Positions 24,539-34,246 of a DNA stretch of 61,048 nt are shown here, piece after piece (positions within the stretch are counted from its first letter, which is position 1; each line of letters opens with the position of its first letter). The notes below the pieces were generated by a model that was not told the origin of the DNA, searched no databases, and worked only from the letters and a program-made list of their open reading frames with translations. Source of the DNA: Ignavibacteria bacterium (lineage in GTDB: Bacteria; Bacteroidota; Ignavibacteria; Tepidaquicellales; OLB5); contig JADZAP010000041.1 of NCBI GenBank assembly GCA_020852705.1, positions 1 to 61,048 on the forward strand. Direction: 5' to 3'. The translations under genes and the position numbers were made by a program.

Positions 24539-27500
24539 TTAAGATGCTATTTTCTGATCGTTAAATTTTACATTAACAATAGTAGAAATTCCCTGTTCTG
24601 CCATAGTTATACCGTACATTGAATCAGCAGATTCCATTGTTCGTTTGTTATGTGTAACAATAATAAATTGAGTATGTTCTGCAAATTTGTGAATTATTTT
24701 AATAAAGCGGTCTATATTTGCATCATCAAGCGGTGCATCTACTTCATCAAGTATGCAGAACGGAGAGGGTTTTTCCTGATATATAGCAAATAACAGGGCA
24801 ATAGCTGTCAATGTTTTTTCACCTCCTGAAAGCAGGTCAATTAACTGAGGGCGTTTGCCTCTTGGTTTTGCTATAATATCAATCTTTGCATCTAACGGGT
24901 CAGGATTATCAGGATCAATTACAAGTTTTAAGTCAGATTCATCTCCTTCAAGAAATAATTCCCTGAAAATTGCCATAAAATTCTGCCTTATTTTCTCAAA
25001 TGTTTCTGTAAACTTATTCTGTGCTGTTTTATTTATTTCATCTATCAGGTTAATCAGGTCTTGTTCAGCTTTTACAAGATCGTTTCTTTGCTCAGTTAAT
25101 TTTTCAAGTTCAAGTTTTTCTTCTTCATATAAGTTAAGCTCTAATTGCCCCGAGCCGCCAAGGGTTCTAAGCTTATTGCGAAGCCGGTCAACTTCTGCTT
25201 TTGCTCTGATAAGATCAAAAATTTCAGAATCTTCATACTTAGTATATTCTATTTCAATTTCATATTCATCTTTAATTTTATCTTTATGCTCCTTTATTTC
25301 TAATCTATCCTTAGTTAGTTTCATTTCATTTTTATGAATGAAATCAATTATTATATCCCTGGAATTATAAATATCTTTTTGTTCTGTATCAATTTTATCT
25401 GCAATTGAGCGTTTTACTTCGTACTCTTTCCTTACAAGAGTGTAATCTGATTCAATGCCTGCTTTTTCAATTTCAAGAAGCTTTAGTTTTGGTCTAAATC
25501 CGTTTATAGTGTTATCCTGATTGTATGTTTCAAGTTCCGCAGTTAGTTTTTTTATCTCGGTTTCATATTCATTGCATTCCAATGCTCTTGCTTCAATATT
25601 GTTTTTATATGATTTTATATTTTCATCTGTTCTTGTATGCTCATTATCAAGATTAGAAAGTTCTGCTTTTTGTTTAGTTATTTCAATATTAAAGCTGTTA
25701 AATTCTTCACGCTTAAATGTCATTTCATCAGCCAGATTTTCCAGTTCTGTTGTAAAATGCTCAAGCTCTTTTTCACGCTGATATTTTACGTTTTCGGCTG
25801 ATTCAATAAGTTTAATCAGCTCATCCATGCTATCTGAAAGCTTTTTATTTGATGAATTTAGCTCATCGTTTTCTTCTTTATATTGGGTTATTAGTTTATT
25901 TGTTTCTGATTTTTTATATTTTAACTGATTCAGATTAGTTTCTTCATTTAAAACCAATGCACGTTTATCCTGTATTTTCTGTTGTCTTATGTCAACATCA
26001 ATTGCAGCAAAGCTGCTTTTAAGCTCTTTTAGTTTTGTATTATCACTTTCAATTGCGGGCTCAATTGCATTAATTTGTTTTTCAAGTTCTCCAATCAGTT
26101 TTTCTCTGCCTATTTTAAGTGATTCTATATTTGTTTTGCTTCCTGCCCGTATAAAGCTGTTTGTAACAATATCACCATCAAGAGTTATAAACTTAATGAA
26201 ATTATCTTTTGAAAGTTTGCGGGCAATATCAATATTTTCTACAATAATAAATTCATCAAGAAGGTATTTATACAGCATTAAATATTCATCTGAACATTTA
26301 ATAAACCTATCTGCCCAGCCGTAAACGCCTTCATGACTTAATATTTCAGGAAATTCTTCCTGAAATATATTAAGGGTTGTATTATAAAGCTGATCTTTAA
26401 TTATAAATGTTACTTTGCCTTTTTGATCTTTAGTAAGTATCTTTATATAATTTTCGGCAGAATCAATATCATTTACAATAAGATAATTTGCAATTTCTCC
26501 TAATGCAGTTTCAACTGCAATTTTAAATTTATCTTCAACTTCAAGTTTATCAATTACAACAAAAGCTGATTTTTCACTTTTTTCTTTAACAAGATATTTT
26601 ATACCCTCTGAATAATCATCAAAGTTTTCAAGAAGGTTCTTTTGGAATTCAATTTTATTTTTCAGCTTATCAGCTTCATGCTGTTTATATATTATTTCTT
26701 TTTCTTTGTTCTGAATTTCTTCTCTCAAGGTATCCTTTGCTTTTTTCTGCTCATTAAATTCATTTATCATTGCAGAAAGTTCATCCTTATGCAAATTAAG
26801 AGATTTTTCTGCATCTCTTATAGATATATCAAACTCGGTAACTTTGTTTATATTTACTATATTTTCATCTGCAAGTCTGCTGCAGCGTGCTATTTGATCT
26901 TCAAGTTTGTTTTTAATTATCTTGTATTCACTTCGTTTTTCCTGCAAAGCTTTAAGAGATGCAGCATGTTTTTCAGTCAGATCTTTTAATTCTTCTTTGC
27001 TTGATTTTACTTTAAGCTCAGTTTCATCCAAACTATCCTTTTTGGTGCTCCCTGAGCCTTCCATAAGCTCAATGGTATTTTTTAATACAACTATATTATC
27101 TTCTATTTCTGTTTTACGGGTTAAAAGAGTGCTGATCTTTGTTTCAATTTCAATTTTTTCTCGTTTATAACGGCTGATGTTTTCTTCAAGGTATTTTATC
27201 CGCTGCTCGGAAATTGAAATTGAAGTATTAACTTCATTTATATTAAGGTTTACAGTATTAAGCTTATCTCTTGACTCGTTTAGCTTTAATTCTGTTTCAG
27301 AAAGCTCTGATTTATACTTGTTGATTGTAACTTCGTTTTCATTCAGGTTTTTCTGCAGATTTTCCCGCTCGGTTTCCTTTATCTTCAGTTCTTCTTCTGT
27401 ACTTATGGTATCATCCATTAATTTTGAAAGGGCACGGGTGTGATATTCAATTTCTAAATCCTTAAGTTTTAAGCTAACTTCCTTTGCTTCCTGCTGCCGC

Positions 27501-28129
27501 TGTGCAATACGTTCATAAGCATTTACAGTCCGCTGACGGTTACGAATTTCAATATTAGCATCGTTAATGTTTTCACGAGCTTCTTCCAGTTTATTTAAAG
27601 CTTCCCGGCGGCGTTCCTTGTATTTTGTAATTCCTGCAGCTTCTTCAAACAGCTTGCGTCTATCCTGAGTGCGGTGTGAAAGTATTTCATTCACCATTTT
27701 AAGCTCAATTACGCTATACGCATCGCTTCCCATACCAGTATCCATAAACAGGGCAGTAATATCCTTAAGGCGGCAATTAACACCGTTGAGCATATAGTTG
27801 CTTGTTCCGTCACGGAAACAACGGCGTGTTATCTTGATTTCTGTATATTCACTCGGAAGGATTCCCTTTGTGTTTTGAACTGTAAGAGATACTTCTGCAT
27901 ACCCTAATGGTTTGCGGTTTTTTGTACCGTTAAAGATAACATTTTCCATTGTTGAGCTTCTTAAAACACTTGCTTTTTGCTCACCAATAGCCCAGCGTAC
28001 AGCATCTACAATATTAGTTTTTCCGCAGCCGTTTGGACCAACAATTGCGGTCATTCCCGAATCAAAATCTACCGATATTCTATCGGCAAACGATTTGAAT
28101 CCAAAAATTTCGAGTTTACTTAGATACAA
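24539..28129 (-). CDS. smc: Chromosome segregation protein SMC
   Basis: 1196-residue SMC ATPase that loads onto and organises the chromosome with ScpAB. Walker A is GPNGCGKTNIVDAVRWAIGE in the N-terminal head; two long coiled coils surround a hinge at about residues 515-640 (TALGEIANYLIVNDIDSAENYI); the C-terminal head has LLSGGEKTLTAIALLFAI (ABC signature) and FCILDEVDAPLDDANIDRF (Walker B and D-loop). The length and layout are normal. No scpA or scpB is in the window. Confidence 0.97.
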   Translation of the reverse strand: MYLSKLEIFGFKSFADRISVDFDSGMTAIVGPNGCGKTNIVDAVRWAIGEQKASVLRSSTMENVIFNGTKNRKPLGYAEVSLTVQNTKGILPSEYTEIKITRRCFRDGTSNYMLNGVNCRLKDITALFMDTGMGSDAYSVIELKMVNEILSHRTQDRRKLFEEAAGITKYKERRREALNKLEEARENINDANIEIRNRQRTVNAYERIAQRQQEAKEVSLKLKDLEIEYHTRALSKLMDDTISTEEELKIKETERENLQKNLNENEVTINKYKSELSETELKLNESRDKLNTVNLNINEVNTSISISEQRIKYLEENISRYKREKIEIETKISTLLTRKTEIEDNIVVLKNTIELMEGSGSTKKDSLDETELKVKSSKEELKDLTEKHAASLKALQEKRSEYKIIKNKLEDQIARCSRLADENIVNINKVTEFDISIRDAEKSLNLHKDELSAMINEFNEQKKAKDTLREEIQNKEKEIIYKQHEADKLKNKIEFQKNLLENFDDYSEGIKYLVKEKSEKSAFVVIDKLEVEDKFKIAVETALGEIANYLIVNDIDSAENYIKILTKDQKGKVTFIIKDQLYNTTLNIFQEEFPEILSHEGVYGWADRFIKCSDEYLMLYKYLLDEFIIVENIDIARKLSKDNFIKFITLDGDIVTNSFIRAGSKTNIESLKIGREKLIGELEKQINAIEPAIESDNTKLKELKSSFAAIDVDIRQQKIQDKRALVLNEETNLNQLKYKKSETNKLITQYKEENDELNSSNKKLSDSMDELIKLIESAENVKYQREKELEHFTTELENLADEMTFKREEFNSFNIEITKQKAELSNLDNEHTRTDENIKSYKNNIEARALECNEYETEIKKLTAELETYNQDNTINGFRPKLKLLEIEKAGIESDYTLVRKEYEVKRSIADKIDTEQKDIYNSRDIIIDFIHKNEMKLTKDRLEIKEHKDKIKDEYEIEIEYTKYEDSEIFDLIRAKAEVDRLRNKLRTLGGSGQLELNLYEEEKLELEKLTEQRNDLVKAEQDLINLIDEINKTAQNKFTETFEKIRQNFMAIFRELFLEGDESDLKLVIDPDNPDPLDAKIDIIAKPRGKRPQLIDLLSGGEKTLTAIALLFAIYQEKPSPFCILDEVDAPLDDANIDRFIKIIHKFAEHTQFIIVTHNKRTMESADSMYGITMAEQGISTIVNVKFNDQKIAS

Positions 28130-28234
28130 CTATTTGTTTTAAATTAACTTAAAATCTAATAAATTATTTGCTCAAGCTAATTAACTGTTAACTACAAATA
28201 TAACTAAAAATTGTATTTATTTGTTAAGTTTTTA

Positions 28235-30802
28235 CTACAGTTTTAAAAAAGTTAAAACCAAATAATAATAGTCAATTACAAATCTTGTAGTATTGAGATA
28301 GAATAATGTTCCTCCGCACAATACAATGATAGATAATATACCGTATGCATAAACTTTAATAAAAAATGTATCAAACAAAATGTAAGTACCTTTAAGGATG
28401 CGGTAAATAGAAAGGAGATACAAAAATCCTGCAGTAATTAATCCAATAATTACAAAATCTGTGTTTGATTGCAGTATTCTAATATAAAATGTACCCAAAG
28501 CAAGCAGCACAATAGTTGGAAGCAAACCCCAGACAGTAACTGTATAAATGTTATTTAACCTTACTCTGTACTTTAGCGTTAAAGAAAACAGCCAAATAAG
28601 CAATGTGATCAATAAGATCAAAATAAACACTGCAGCAGAAAGAAAACCGGCAAGCTTTATCGGATTGGCAAATATATCATCAGCATAAATTTTTACTGAA
28701 CCGCCTGTAATAATTACTGAAAGCATAATATCTGTAAGCTGAGAATCTTTCCAGAAATATAGCAGGTTTGCAAAAAATAAACCGTTTCCAACAGAAAGTA
28801 TTAAAGCAAGCAGTAAATTATGAAATGTTGGTATTAAGTTTTGCTCTCTTATATCTGTGTAAAAAATAAACGGTCTGAATAATGCTCTCCAAACATTTTC
28901 TCTGAACCTTCGGACACTGTTTGCAAGATAAATAAACAGTATGAAAGTAATTAATCCCGTGAATACAAAAATTATTGGGGCTTCTTTTGAATAGGTGCCA
29001 ATATTTAGGTTAGGAATATCTTCTTCCAGAAATACTTTCCTCAAAATTATTGCCGGAGATCTTTGTTCACGGAACAATGTATATAGCCCGCTTGTACGCA
29101 TGTATTGATTAGATTTATCAGGATGCTTTAAATTCGGGATATCTGAATTCCAGTCAGTAAATGACTGAAAGAATCCGCCAAGCAGTGCTGTGGATTTGGA
29201 TACTTTAGAAAAATCTACAATATATTTTGACTGTGATTCAATTGAATTAGGGTCGCTGTAACCGGAAGTATTTGAGGGATTAATTATTTTACCGTAATTA
29301 GAAATAAAAAGTTTTTCTTTTTTAATCTTCATATCTTCAGCAGCACTTTTAAGTTCAGCAAGGTCATTATCATAAAAATTTAAGCCAACTAAATCAATCA
29401 GCTCACGGCATTTATCCTGATAATAATTTCGGGTTGAGTAATATATAAATCTGTTATCTAATTCTCTGGCAGCCGTTACCATACGCTTTACATAATTTTG
29501 CCCTTCCTCGCCTGTTACATCAAAATCATTGCCTATTCCAAAAGCAAATATGCAGGGATTATTTTTATGTGCTGATACCATTTCGGTCATTTGATTTTCT
29601 GCAAGCTGCAGAAAATTTTCAGTTTCAAGTATTCCTGCTGGCACTGTGTAAACCGGCAATTCTTCCATTATCAATAGACCGTACTTGTTGCATACATCAA
29701 TTAAATAACGGCTGGCTGGTCTGCCGTAAACTTTTAATATGTTGCATCCAAGAGATTTTATTAACTTTACATCTCTTACAATATCATCATAGTTTGAACA
29801 TATTCCCGTGTTCCCAAACTCTTCTACATAGTTTATTCCCTTAAATCTGAATTCATTGTTATTCATCATTAAGATACCCTGCTTGCGGGTAAGCTCGTAA
29901 ATACCGTAATCTGTAATATATGAATCAATTACAGTATCACCCTGAGTTATTGTAACTTTTAATTTATACAGGTAGGGATATTCAGGTGACCAGTAAACTG
30001 GGGAATTTACGGTAAATTTATTTACTGCCTGAGATGTAGAGTTGGATGAAATAGTGAATTGAACATTATCGCTTGATGCTTTAACTGTGCCTGAGCTGTC
30101 AATTAGCTCGGTTTTAACACTGAATTTCTTATCTAAAAATGTACGGTCTATATCTGTTGCACTTATTGTTACCGTATTTTTAATATCTGCGTTAAAGTTT
30201 ATATCTATTTCAGAAAGTATATTGGATGTTTTGATATAAACTTTTGGAACAGCTACAATATATATATCACGGTAAATACCGCCGTAATTTTTTGGAAAAT
30301 TTGATGTGTTTTTTAACGGAATTGTTTTTGAAGGATCAAGCGTATTATCTATAGTAATTTCAATTTTATTTCCTGATTCCTTAACAATGCCTTCTGGTAA
30401 AGAAGTGTAAAACGGAGTAAACCCTCCTTCATGTTTAACTATAAAACTGCCGTTTATTTTAATTTCACATTGATAATTTATTCCATCACAAAAAATTATA
30501 TAATTATAATTATCGGGTGTTTCAATTTCTGTATTAAATATGCGGCTTACTGTAATCTTACCTTTAAAATCATAACAAAACGGTACCTGAATCTGCTGAG
30601 ATGACGTAAATTCTGAATGAATATCCCAAAATCCATTCAGGTTAATTAGCTTTCTGTGTTCGTTTTGAAAATTGTTAATAAATGTTTCCGGAATTTCAGG
30701 GGAGTTTCTAGTAAACAGGCGTTGTTGAGAAAACAAAACAGTACTTATACCTGTAAGAAGATATAACAGAACCGCAATATAACGTAAAGCTGCTTTATAC
30801 AA
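28235..30802 (-). CDS. GH2-like (beta-galactosidase/glucuronidase fold) membrane protein with altered active site
   Basis: 855 residues. A signal peptide is followed by a sugar-binding jelly roll (about 50-190), an immunoglobulin-like domain (about 200-300), a GH2 TIM barrel (about 305-595) and five to seven C-terminal membrane helices. In GH2 enzymes the acid/base is the Glu of an Asn-Glu pair; here the site reads FGIGNDFD, giving Asp (about residue 426). The nucleophile Glu position reads LFISNYGK, giving Asn (about 502). DW in FQSFTDWNSD is kept. Hydrolysis by the usual mechanism is unlikely. It may bind glycans or do something else at the inner membrane. Confidence 0.8.
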   Translation of the reverse strand: MYKAALRYIAVLLYLLTGISTVLFSQQRLFTRNSPEIPETFINNFQNEHRKLINLNGFWDIHSEFTSSQQIQVPFCYDFKGKITVSRIFNTEIETPDNYNYIIFCDGINYQCEIKINGSFIVKHEGGFTPFYTSLPEGIVKESGNKIEITIDNTLDPSKTIPLKNTSNFPKNYGGIYRDIYIVAVPKVYIKTSNILSEIDINFNADIKNTVTISATDIDRTFLDKKFSVKTELIDSSGTVKASSDNVQFTISSNSTSQAVNKFTVNSPVYWSPEYPYLYKLKVTITQGDTVIDSYITDYGIYELTRKQGILMMNNNEFRFKGINYVEEFGNTGICSNYDDIVRDVKLIKSLGCNILKVYGRPASRYLIDVCNKYGLLIMEELPVYTVPAGILETENFLQLAENQMTEMVSAHKNNPCIFAFGIGNDFDVTGEEGQNYVKRMVTAARELDNRFIYYSTRNYYQDKCRELIDLVGLNFYDNDLAELKSAAEDMKIKKEKLFISNYGKIINPSNTSGYSDPNSIESQSKYIVDFSKVSKSTALLGGFFQSFTDWNSDIPNLKHPDKSNQYMRTSGLYTLFREQRSPAIILRKVFLEEDIPNLNIGTYSKEAPIIFVFTGLITFILFIYLANSVRRFRENVWRALFRPFIFYTDIREQNLIPTFHNLLLALILSVGNGLFFANLLYFWKDSQLTDIMLSVIITGGSVKIYADDIFANPIKLAGFLSAAVFILILLITLLIWLFSLTLKYRVRLNNIYTVTVWGLLPTIVLLALGTFYIRILQSNTDFVIIGLITAGFLYLLSIYRILKGTYILFDTFFIKVYAYGILSIIVLCGGTLFYLNTTRFVIDYYYLVLTFLKL

Positions 30803-30897
30803 TTGGAACTTAAAGATTTTGGGGATTTATAAAAAAATTTAACAAATATATTAATAATAGAACCTAAAATAAAGGAACATTACTAAAAACAGATAAG

Positions 30898-31302
30898 TTA
30901 TAAAAATTTTGCTATTTCTTCAGGGGTCGGAATGCGGCAGGTTGATTTTTTTCCGAACCATTTATAGCGGTATTTAGAAATAATATCATACACATAATTT
31001 CTGATAAACGGCGGTACTATGATAAACGGATACAACAGATTCCACGGAAAACCTAAATATGGCGCAAGTTTCAGTGCAGCAGTTGATTTTTTGAAATATT
31101 TTTCCCCATCAACCAGAATAAATGATTCCAAATTAGTATAATCTATGCCAAATTTCTTCTGCAATTCAATACCTGTTTCAGATTGAAGTGCTGCAAAGCG
31201 GAATTTATCTTTTTTATCATGCCTGATAAAAAAATCTACTGCACCATTGCATAAATTACATATACCATCAAATAAAATTATTTTATAGTTACTCTTTAAC
31301 AT
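30898..31302 (-). CDS. DUF393 (DCC-family thiol-disulfide oxidoreductase-like) protein
   Basis: 134 residues with the start motif ILFDGICNLCNGAVDFFIR (DGxCxxC) and RFAALQSETG, then a hydrophobic segment around PYLGFPWNLLYPFIIVPPFIRNYVYD and a final CRIPTP. The family has a thioredoxin-like pattern; its substrates are not established. It is monocistronic and divergent from the BNR-repeat gene. Confidence 0.88.
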   Translation of the reverse strand: MLKSNYKIILFDGICNLCNGAVDFFIRHDKKDKFRFAALQSETGIELQKKFGIDYTNLESFILVDGEKYFKKSTAALKLAPYLGFPWNLLYPFIIVPPFIRNYVYDIISKYRYKWFGKKSTCRIPTPEEIAKFL

Positions 31303-31445
31303 AAATAGGGATTAATGTTGTTATTTAAAATGTTCACTTTTGGAATAAATATTTTACAAAATTATTTACTTATTATTTAATTTGATATTCAATTATATTG
31401 TATTGAAACTGATAATTATATATAAATTATTATTATTATTGAATT

Positions 31446-33074
31446 ATGAAAATCTTTTTATTTACTTTTGCAATTTTTGGATTAGTATCTGATTTAATTT
31501 CACAGCAGGATGAATATGAAGCTAAGGCTCACATACCCTCAGTTTTTTTATCTAAAAGCAATAATACAAGCCAATATTTTAATGTTTTATTTCCAAATAA
31601 AAATATTTCCCAAAATACCGGTCCGCAAAATGAGCCATCTGTTAGAATCAGCAGAGTTAACCCAAATATAGTTGTTGCTGCATGGCGTGATTTCCGGCTT
31701 GGCTTTCAGTCTGAAATTGTAAGAAGAATTGGTTATTCTTATTCTACTGATGGCGGTTTAACATGGGCGGTTTCACAGTTAATACCTGACCCAAACCCCG
31801 ATCACACTTCCCAAAGCGATCCCGTATTAACTAATGATGCACAGGGTTATTTTTATCTTTCCAGTACTTCACGTAAACCTGTGGCGGGATATAACAGAGA
31901 TATGTTAATTTACCGCTCAACTAACAACGGACAAAGTTTTCATTTTTACTCAATTGCAGTTCCGGGCAGCGGCGGTGCCGGAGAGGATAAGGAATGGATT
32001 TTCTGCGACCCTGTGCAGACAAATTCAACTTACAATAATATTTTTATCTCATGGACAAGTTTTGGACCTCAGCCCGGTATAAAATTCCGTAAATCTATAA
32101 ACAGCGGATTAAACTGGTCTTCAACTGTTAATGTAAGTGATAATTCATCAGGGCAGGGTTCTAATATTTGCTCCGGCACTAACGGTGCTATTTATATGGT
32201 TTGGGATGCAGGCGGGATAAAATTTGATAAATCAACTAACGGCGGAGCAAACTTTGGAACTGATTATCAGCTTTCTAATGTATCTTCTACAAAAGGTTTT
32301 CCGTTTATTTGCTGTGATTACTCAAATAATTCTACCCGTGGCAACGTTTATATTGTTTGGGATGATATGCGTAACGGAAGCTCTGATGTGTGGTTTCAGC
32401 GCTCAACTAACGGCGGTACTAACTGGTTAGCTGCACCGGTAAGAGTAAATGATGTAACAACAAATCATCAGTATTGGCCTGTTATTCAGTGTGATATTAA
32501 CGGTATTCTATATGTAATTTATTATGATAACAGACTTGGAACAGGGCAGGTAAATTCATATTTAGCATATTCAATTGATGCCGGTAATACATGGATAAAT
32601 CAGCAATTAAGTGATTCAACATTTTCTGCCGTTCCTGTTGGCGGTTCAGGCGGTGATGTTAGGTATGGAGACTATATTGGGGTTGATGCGTTTAACGGCA
32701 AAGTAATTACTGTTTGGACAGATGACCGGAAAGGTACACCCGATCAGGAAATTTATACAGCAAATTTAAGCGGGTTAATTTCTGTTACACCCGTTGGCAA
32801 TGAAATACCTGTTAACTTTAAATTATATCAAAATTATCCTAATCCGTTTAATCCTGAAACTAAAATTAATTTTGATCTTCCTGTATCTTCATTTGTAAAA
32901 ATAAGTATCTTTGATATTCTGGGAAGGCAGGTAAAAATTCTTGTTGCACATAATTTACAGCCGGGCAAATATTCTGCAAATTTTAATGCAGTAAATCTTT
33001 CCGCCGGAGTTTATTTCTATAAAATTGAAGCTGGTAATTTTATAGATTCAAAAAAATTAATCCTTATAAAATAA
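31446..33074 (+). CDS. Secreted BNR/Asp-box repeat protein with T9SS sorting domain
   Basis: 542 residues: signal peptide (1-20), a six-bladed beta-propeller-like region with Asp-box motifs (YSTDGGLTWA, RSTNNGQSFHF, KSINSGLNWSS, KSTNGGANFG, RSTNGGTNWLA, YSIDAGNTWIN) and a type IX C-terminal sorting domain (NYPNPFNPETKINFDLP ... AGVYFYKIEAG ... KKLILIK). Such propellers occur in sialidases, but the active-site arginine triad cannot be confirmed by eye, so enzyme function is not claimed. It is probably surface-displayed or released. Confidence 0.87.
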   Translation: MKIFLFTFAIFGLVSDLISQQDEYEAKAHIPSVFLSKSNNTSQYFNVLFPNKNISQNTGPQNEPSVRISRVNPNIVVAAWRDFRLGFQSEIVRRIGYSYSTDGGLTWAVSQLIPDPNPDHTSQSDPVLTNDAQGYFYLSSTSRKPVAGYNRDMLIYRSTNNGQSFHFYSIAVPGSGGAGEDKEWIFCDPVQTNSTYNNIFISWTSFGPQPGIKFRKSINSGLNWSSTVNVSDNSSGQGSNICSGTNGAIYMVWDAGGIKFDKSTNGGANFGTDYQLSNVSSTKGFPFICCDYSNNSTRGNVYIVWDDMRNGSSDVWFQRSTNGGTNWLAAPVRVNDVTTNHQYWPVIQCDINGILYVIYYDNRLGTGQVNSYLAYSIDAGNTWINQQLSDSTFSAVPVGGSGGDVRYGDYIGVDAFNGKVITVWTDDRKGTPDQEIYTANLSGLISVTPVGNEIPVNFKLYQNYPNPFNPETKINFDLPVSSFVKISIFDILGRQVKILVAHNLQPGKYSANFNAVNLSAGVYFYKIEAGNFIDSKKLILIK

Positions 33075-33115
33075 TTTATATAAAGATTAGTTAATTTATT
33101 CTGATTTATTTTTTT

Positions 33116-33154
33116 AATGATTCCCAAACATCTATTCGGGAATCATTTTTTTTC
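33116..33154. terminator. Bidirectional terminator between convergent genes
   Basis: AATGATTCCC and GGGAATCATT form a perfect 10-bp stem with a 12-base loop; TTTTTTT follows on the plus strand and a T-rich stretch on the minus strand. It serves both the BNR-repeat gene and the convergent lipoprotein gene. Confidence 0.85.
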
Positions 33155-33161
33155 AAAAAAA

Positions 33162-34010
33162 TTAATATTTTGAAAGATTTATCACCGGGCTTTGCAGGCT
33201 TAAATTTGGAATTCCCATCATCTGCCCGCTTTGTACTACCGTTCCAAGTATCAGACTTTCACTTTGGTTTGATGAATTTGTTTTATTATACTGTACAATC
33301 CACAAGTCAGCAGGAAAACCTGTGAGGCTTGTAATATATGCCGGCAGATTAAGCGTACCTGCTGCCGGAATTAATATCATATTTCTTGATTGGTTTGTGC
33401 CTGATGAAAAGAAAGATGCACCGTTTAACGAACTTGATGATGGTAAAAAACCTGAGTCAAATTTTATAACAGGATTGGTATTGTTTGCCAGATTTAATGA
33501 GGCATCACTGTTCAATAATGCCGAAGGTGAAGTTGTTACACCAATATCAGTTGTTAAAATAATATTCAAAGCACCAGAAACTATATTTCTGGCTGATGTA
33601 TCCTGTATTAAATTAACTAACTGTGTTGGTGAGAAAAACGCAGTAAGCTCTATGCAATCACTTGTTGTTGGAAGTGGATTAGGTGTGTAAATCCTGAGTG
33701 ATGTATCACTTGGAACTCTGAAAACATAAAGCCATGCACCAACTGAATCCGGATTTGTTGCAAGCGAAATTGCAGAAAGCTCAGTTTTGCCGTTTGCTTT
33801 TACGTTTTTTCCCATTATAAGCGCAAGTTTTGTTCCTGCACCGTATTTTCTGATTGCCTGTGCATTTGCCGAGTCAAGTCTGTCTTTTGCTGTTACTTCA
33901 ACAGTTGTTACTGTTTTTATAATTTCTTCGGGGCTGCATGATTGAAACTGAAAAATTAAAACAGTAATTGCGGAAACTATGAAAAGCTGTAAAATATAAC
34001 GTTTTAACAT
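33162..34010 (-). CDS. Putative lipoprotein of unknown function
   Basis: 282 residues with signal peptide and lipobox ending FQSC (about residue 25), then a polar Ser/Asn/Thr-rich, beta-rich region without recognised motif (for example GAGTKLALIMGKNVKANGK and WLYVFRVPSDTSLRIYTP). It is probably anchored in the outer membrane facing the periplasm or surface. It is monocistronic, convergent with the BNR-repeat gene and divergent from gltX. Not assigned to a family. Confidence 0.7.
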   Translation of the reverse strand: MLKRYILQLFIVSAITVLIFQFQSCSPEEIIKTVTTVEVTAKDRLDSANAQAIRKYGAGTKLALIMGKNVKANGKTELSAISLATNPDSVGAWLYVFRVPSDTSLRIYTPNPLPTTSDCIELTAFFSPTQLVNLIQDTSARNIVSGALNIILTTDIGVTTSPSALLNSDASLNLANNTNPVIKFDSGFLPSSSSLNGASFFSSGTNQSRNMILIPAAGTLNLPAYITSLTGFPADLWIVQYNKTNSSNQSESLILGTVVQSGQMMGIPNLSLQSPVINLSKY

Positions 34011-34246
34011 AAAAATTAATTAGTTTAACATATCAATTATAACAAAGATAACACGTTTATAATTATAAAATCTATGAAATTTATAAGAATTTATGTAAAT
34101 GTTTGTATCTTATAATATTTTAATTAAATTTTAATTTTAAACTTTATAATTTTCCAATTCCCTTTTTCCTGTTATTTTTTAATTAATAGAATGATATTTG
34201 TAAAGTTTGTAATATACAGTAAATTTTAAAAAGGATTTAAATATTA

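Noticed and set aside
24855-27443. Several long plus-strand ORFs opposite smc
   Set aside because: They are antisense shadows of the smc coiled coil (Ser/Phe/Leu-rich) without start signals or family motifs.
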